A DNA stretch of 7,071 bases from positions 1-7,071 of the forward strand of contig JAGAJD010000054.1 in NCBI GenBank assembly GCA_017626275.1. Direction: 5' to 3'. Positions 5,538-7,071 of this stretch are shown here, piece by piece. This DNA is from Lachnospira sp. (lineage in GTDB: Bacteria; Bacillota; Clostridia; Lachnospirales; Lachnospiraceae). The notes beneath the pieces are model-generated. The model saw only the letters and a program-made list of their open reading frames with translations. It made no database searches and was not told where the DNA came from. The stretch's first letter is position 1; the number at the start of each line of letters is the position of its first letter. The translations under genes and the position numbers were made by a program.

Positions 5538-6212
5538 ATGAATTTTATAAAAAAGAACTGGCGTTTATTATGTGGCTGTTATCTGTTTATATATCTTCCA
5601 TGGTTCTTTTATCTGGAAAAAACAATAACAATGACTTCGCCGAATATACATATTATCAATACTGCTATCGATGATATGATACCTTTCTGTGTATATTTTA
5701 TTATACCATATACTTTGTGGTTTTTCTATGTTATAGGCGCCTGTATTTATATGTTATTTACAGCATCGGATTCCGAATTTTTGAGATTTGCACTTGTTCT
5801 TATTATAGGAATGTCGTTATCTCTGACTATATGCATGATTTATCCAAGCGGATTAACACTGCGCCCTGATACTTTGCCGGATAATATTTTCGGTGCAATG
5901 GTTGCACGACTTTACCAGAGCGATACATCGACAAATGTATTTCCGAGTATACATGTATACAATTCACTTGCGGTACACATTGCATTGCACCGGAGTGACT
6001 GGGTTCGCCGCCACAAAATAGTTGACATCAGCTCCCTGATTCTTTGCATTTCTATATGCATGTCAACTGTACTTATTAAGCAGCACTCTTTAACAGATGT
6101 TATTGGTGCTGTTATCCTGATGATAATTATGTATATTTTGGTATATGTGGTAGATTACAGCCGCATATTTAAACACAGCAGCAGAAAAGAAATGGAAATC
6201 AGTAATTCATAA
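5538..6212 (+). CDS. PAP2-superfamily integral membrane protein (lipid phosphatase or phosphotransferase)
   Basis: This 224-residue polytopic membrane protein has the three active-site blocks of the PAP2 superfamily. Block 1 ends in LRP (residues 108-110), block 2 is FPSIH (135-139, His 139), and block 3 is STVLIKQHSLTD (176-187, with His 183 as the likely nucleophile and Asp 187). Block 3 has Ser-Thr where classical type-2 phosphatidic acid phosphatases have Ser-Arg; this is common in the Aur1/inositolphosphotransferase-like branch. Hydrophobic segments lie near 10-27, 46-73, 83-103, 163-180 and 187-206, with a weaker one near 138-150. By family it would cleave or transfer a phosphate-containing head group at the membrane surface; the substrate is unknown. 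It is a single-gene plus-strand unit with its own promoter, divergent from the ATPase operon and convergent with thiC, and it ends at a strong terminator. It is not in one operon with the ABC genes, so a joint role is only a possibility. Confidence 0.87.
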   Translation: MNFIKKNWRLLCGCYLFIYLPWFFYLEKTITMTSPNIHIINTAIDDMIPFCVYFIIPYTLWFFYVIGACIYMLFTASDSEFLRFALVLIIGMSLSLTICMIYPSGLTLRPDTLPDNIFGAMVARLYQSDTSTNVFPSIHVYNSLAVHIALHRSDWVRRHKIVDISSLILCISICMSTVLIKQHSLTDVIGAVILMIIMYILVYVVDYSRIFKHSSRKEMEISNS

Positions 6213-6217
6213 AATCT

Positions 6218-6263
6218 AAAACGGTGTGGTTTCAAATAAATATAAATGAAACCACACCGTTTT
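6218..6263. terminator. Bidirectional intrinsic terminator between the PAP2 gene and thiC
   Basis: AAAACGGTGTGGTTTCA (6218-6234) and its exact reverse complement (6247-6263) form a perfect 17-bp stem with a 12-base A/T loop. The stem ends in TTTT on both strands. It begins 5 bases after the PAP2 stop and 17 bases after the thiC stop on the other strand, so it can serve both convergent genes. Confidence 0.93.
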
Positions 6264-6280
6264 CTTAATTAATTATTCAA

Positions 6281-7071
6281 TTATTCGTCAAAGATGCTTA
6301 CTATTTCCCCGTCAAGAATCCTGTTCATATTTTTTACCGCACAGAAATTACCGCACATAGAACATGTATCTTCCTTTTCAGGCTTTGCCGATTCCCTATA
6401 TCTTCTTGCTTTTTCAGGATCGATAGCCAAGTCAAACATGGCTTCCCAGTCAAGCTTCTTTCTTGCAGTACTCATCTGTCTGTCCCAGTCTGCCGCACCC
6501 GGAATTCCTTTCGCTATGTCTGCCGCATGTGCCGCAATCTTTGAAGCGATAATTCCCTCTTTAACGTCCTCGAGGTCAGGAAGTCTTAAATGCTCTGCCG
6601 GAGTAACATAGCAGAGAAAAGAAGCTCCGTAGGTCGCAGCAATAGCACCACCGATAGCAGATGTAATATGGTCATATCCCGGTGCAATATCCGTAACAAG
6701 CGGTCCTAATACATAAAAAGGTGCGCCCTTGCAGATAGTCTTCTGTATCTCCATATTTGCCTTAATCTGATTAAGAGGCATATGTCCCGGTCCCTCTATC
6801 ATAACCTGCACGTCCTTTTCCCATGCACGTCTTGTAAGCTCGCCCAGTGTTACCAGCTCCTCAATCTGTGAAATATCTGACGCATCATCAATACAGCCCG
6901 GTCTGCATGCATCTCCAAGGCTCATCGTTACATCATATTCACGGCATATATCAAGGATTCTGTCGTAATGCTCGTAAAACGGATTTTCCTTTCCTGTCAT
7001 CTCCATCCATGCAAATATAATAGAGCCGCCTCTTGACACAATATTGGTAAGTCTCTTTGCGTCCTTGAAAC
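6281..7071 (-). CDS. thiC: Phosphomethylpyrimidine synthase ThiC, C-terminal part (cut by the window edge)
   Basis: ThiC is a radical SAM enzyme that rearranges aminoimidazole ribotide into hydroxymethylpyrimidine phosphate for thiamine synthesis. About 262 residues are visible, roughly the last 60 percent of a protein of about 430 residues. The frame is open to the right edge, so the GTG at 7039 is internal and not the start. Landmarks in order are [54 protein letters not shown] and YVTPAEHL. Near the C-terminus lies the iron-sulfur cysteine cluster in [11 protein letters not shown] (6341-6364 for the three Cys). The spacing is CX2CX3C, one residue shorter than the CX2CX4C of well-studied ThiC proteins; other anaerobe forms may share this. 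The paralog BzaF (5-hydroxybenzimidazole synthase) is less likely but cannot be fully excluded from the fragment. Any TPP riboswitch would lie outside the window. Confidence 0.95.
   Translation of the reverse strand, partial: FKDAKRLTNIVSRGGSIIFAWMEMTGKENPFYEHYDRILDICREYDVTMSLGDACRPGCIDDASDISQIEELVTLGELTRRAWEKDVQVMIEGPGHMPLNQIKANMEIQKTICKGAPFYVLGPLVTDIAPGYDHITSAIGGAIAATYGASFLCYVTPAEHLRLPDLEDVKEGIIASKIAAHAADIAKGIPGAADWDRQMSTARKKLDWEAMFDLAIDPEKARRYRESAKPEKEDTCSMCGNFCAVKNMNRILDGEIVSIFDE

Noticed and set aside
6294..6611. Plus-strand open frame of 105 codons
   Set aside because: It is antisense to thiC, whose conserved motifs establish the coding strand.
7037..7039. GTG as a start codon for thiC
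   Set aside because: The frame continues upstream to the window edge ([16 protein letters not shown]), and SRGGS is an internal ThiC motif, so the GTG is an internal Val codon.

Overview
The window looks like a chromosomal segment of an anaerobic Firmicute, most likely of the class Clostridia (Lachnospiraceae-like). That placement rests on the style of the CarA, CarB and ThiC proteins, the moderate-to-low GC content with AT-rich intergenic DNA, and strong AGGAGG-type ribosome binding sites. It is inference; no rRNA gene or other marker is present.

Layout: everything is on the minus strand except one plus-strand gene. From the left edge, positions 1-923 hold the N-terminal third of carB, cut by the window edge. 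It is preceded, with a 3-base gap, by a complete carA (927-2000). Together they encode carbamoyl-phosphate synthase, the first step of pyrimidine and arginine synthesis. A 170-base gap upstream of carA holds a good promoter candidate and a U-tailed hairpin lying between that promoter and carA, so the hairpin may act as an attenuator as well as ending the upstream operon.

Positions 2171-5258 carry a compact three-gene minus-strand operon that is the least familiar part of the window. In order of transcription it encodes an ABC-type ATPase with several altered catalytic motifs, a polytopic membrane protein that is probably its permease partner, and a membrane-anchored extracytoplasmic protein with four Asp-box (BNR-like) repeats. 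The ATPase and permease genes are separated by about 75 bases of overlapping, mutually competing inverted repeats. The operon promoter lies next to three T-tracts spaced exactly 10 bp apart, which predicts curved DNA.

The 279-base divergent intergenic region (5259-5537) also holds a strong extended -10 promoter for the plus-strand gene at 5538-6212, a PAP2-superfamily membrane protein (lipid phosphatase or phosphotransferase). That gene ends at a perfect 17-bp bidirectional terminator shared with the convergent thiC gene. Positions 6281-7071 encode the C-terminal part of ThiC (thiamine pyrimidine synthase), cut by the right edge. No stretch over 300 bases lacks a gene, and no tRNA, rRNA, CRISPR or transposase was seen.

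The two housekeeping loci (carAB and thiC) flank an accessory cassette. The ATPase, permease and propeller gene products probably work together at the membrane; their substrate cannot be read from the sequence.
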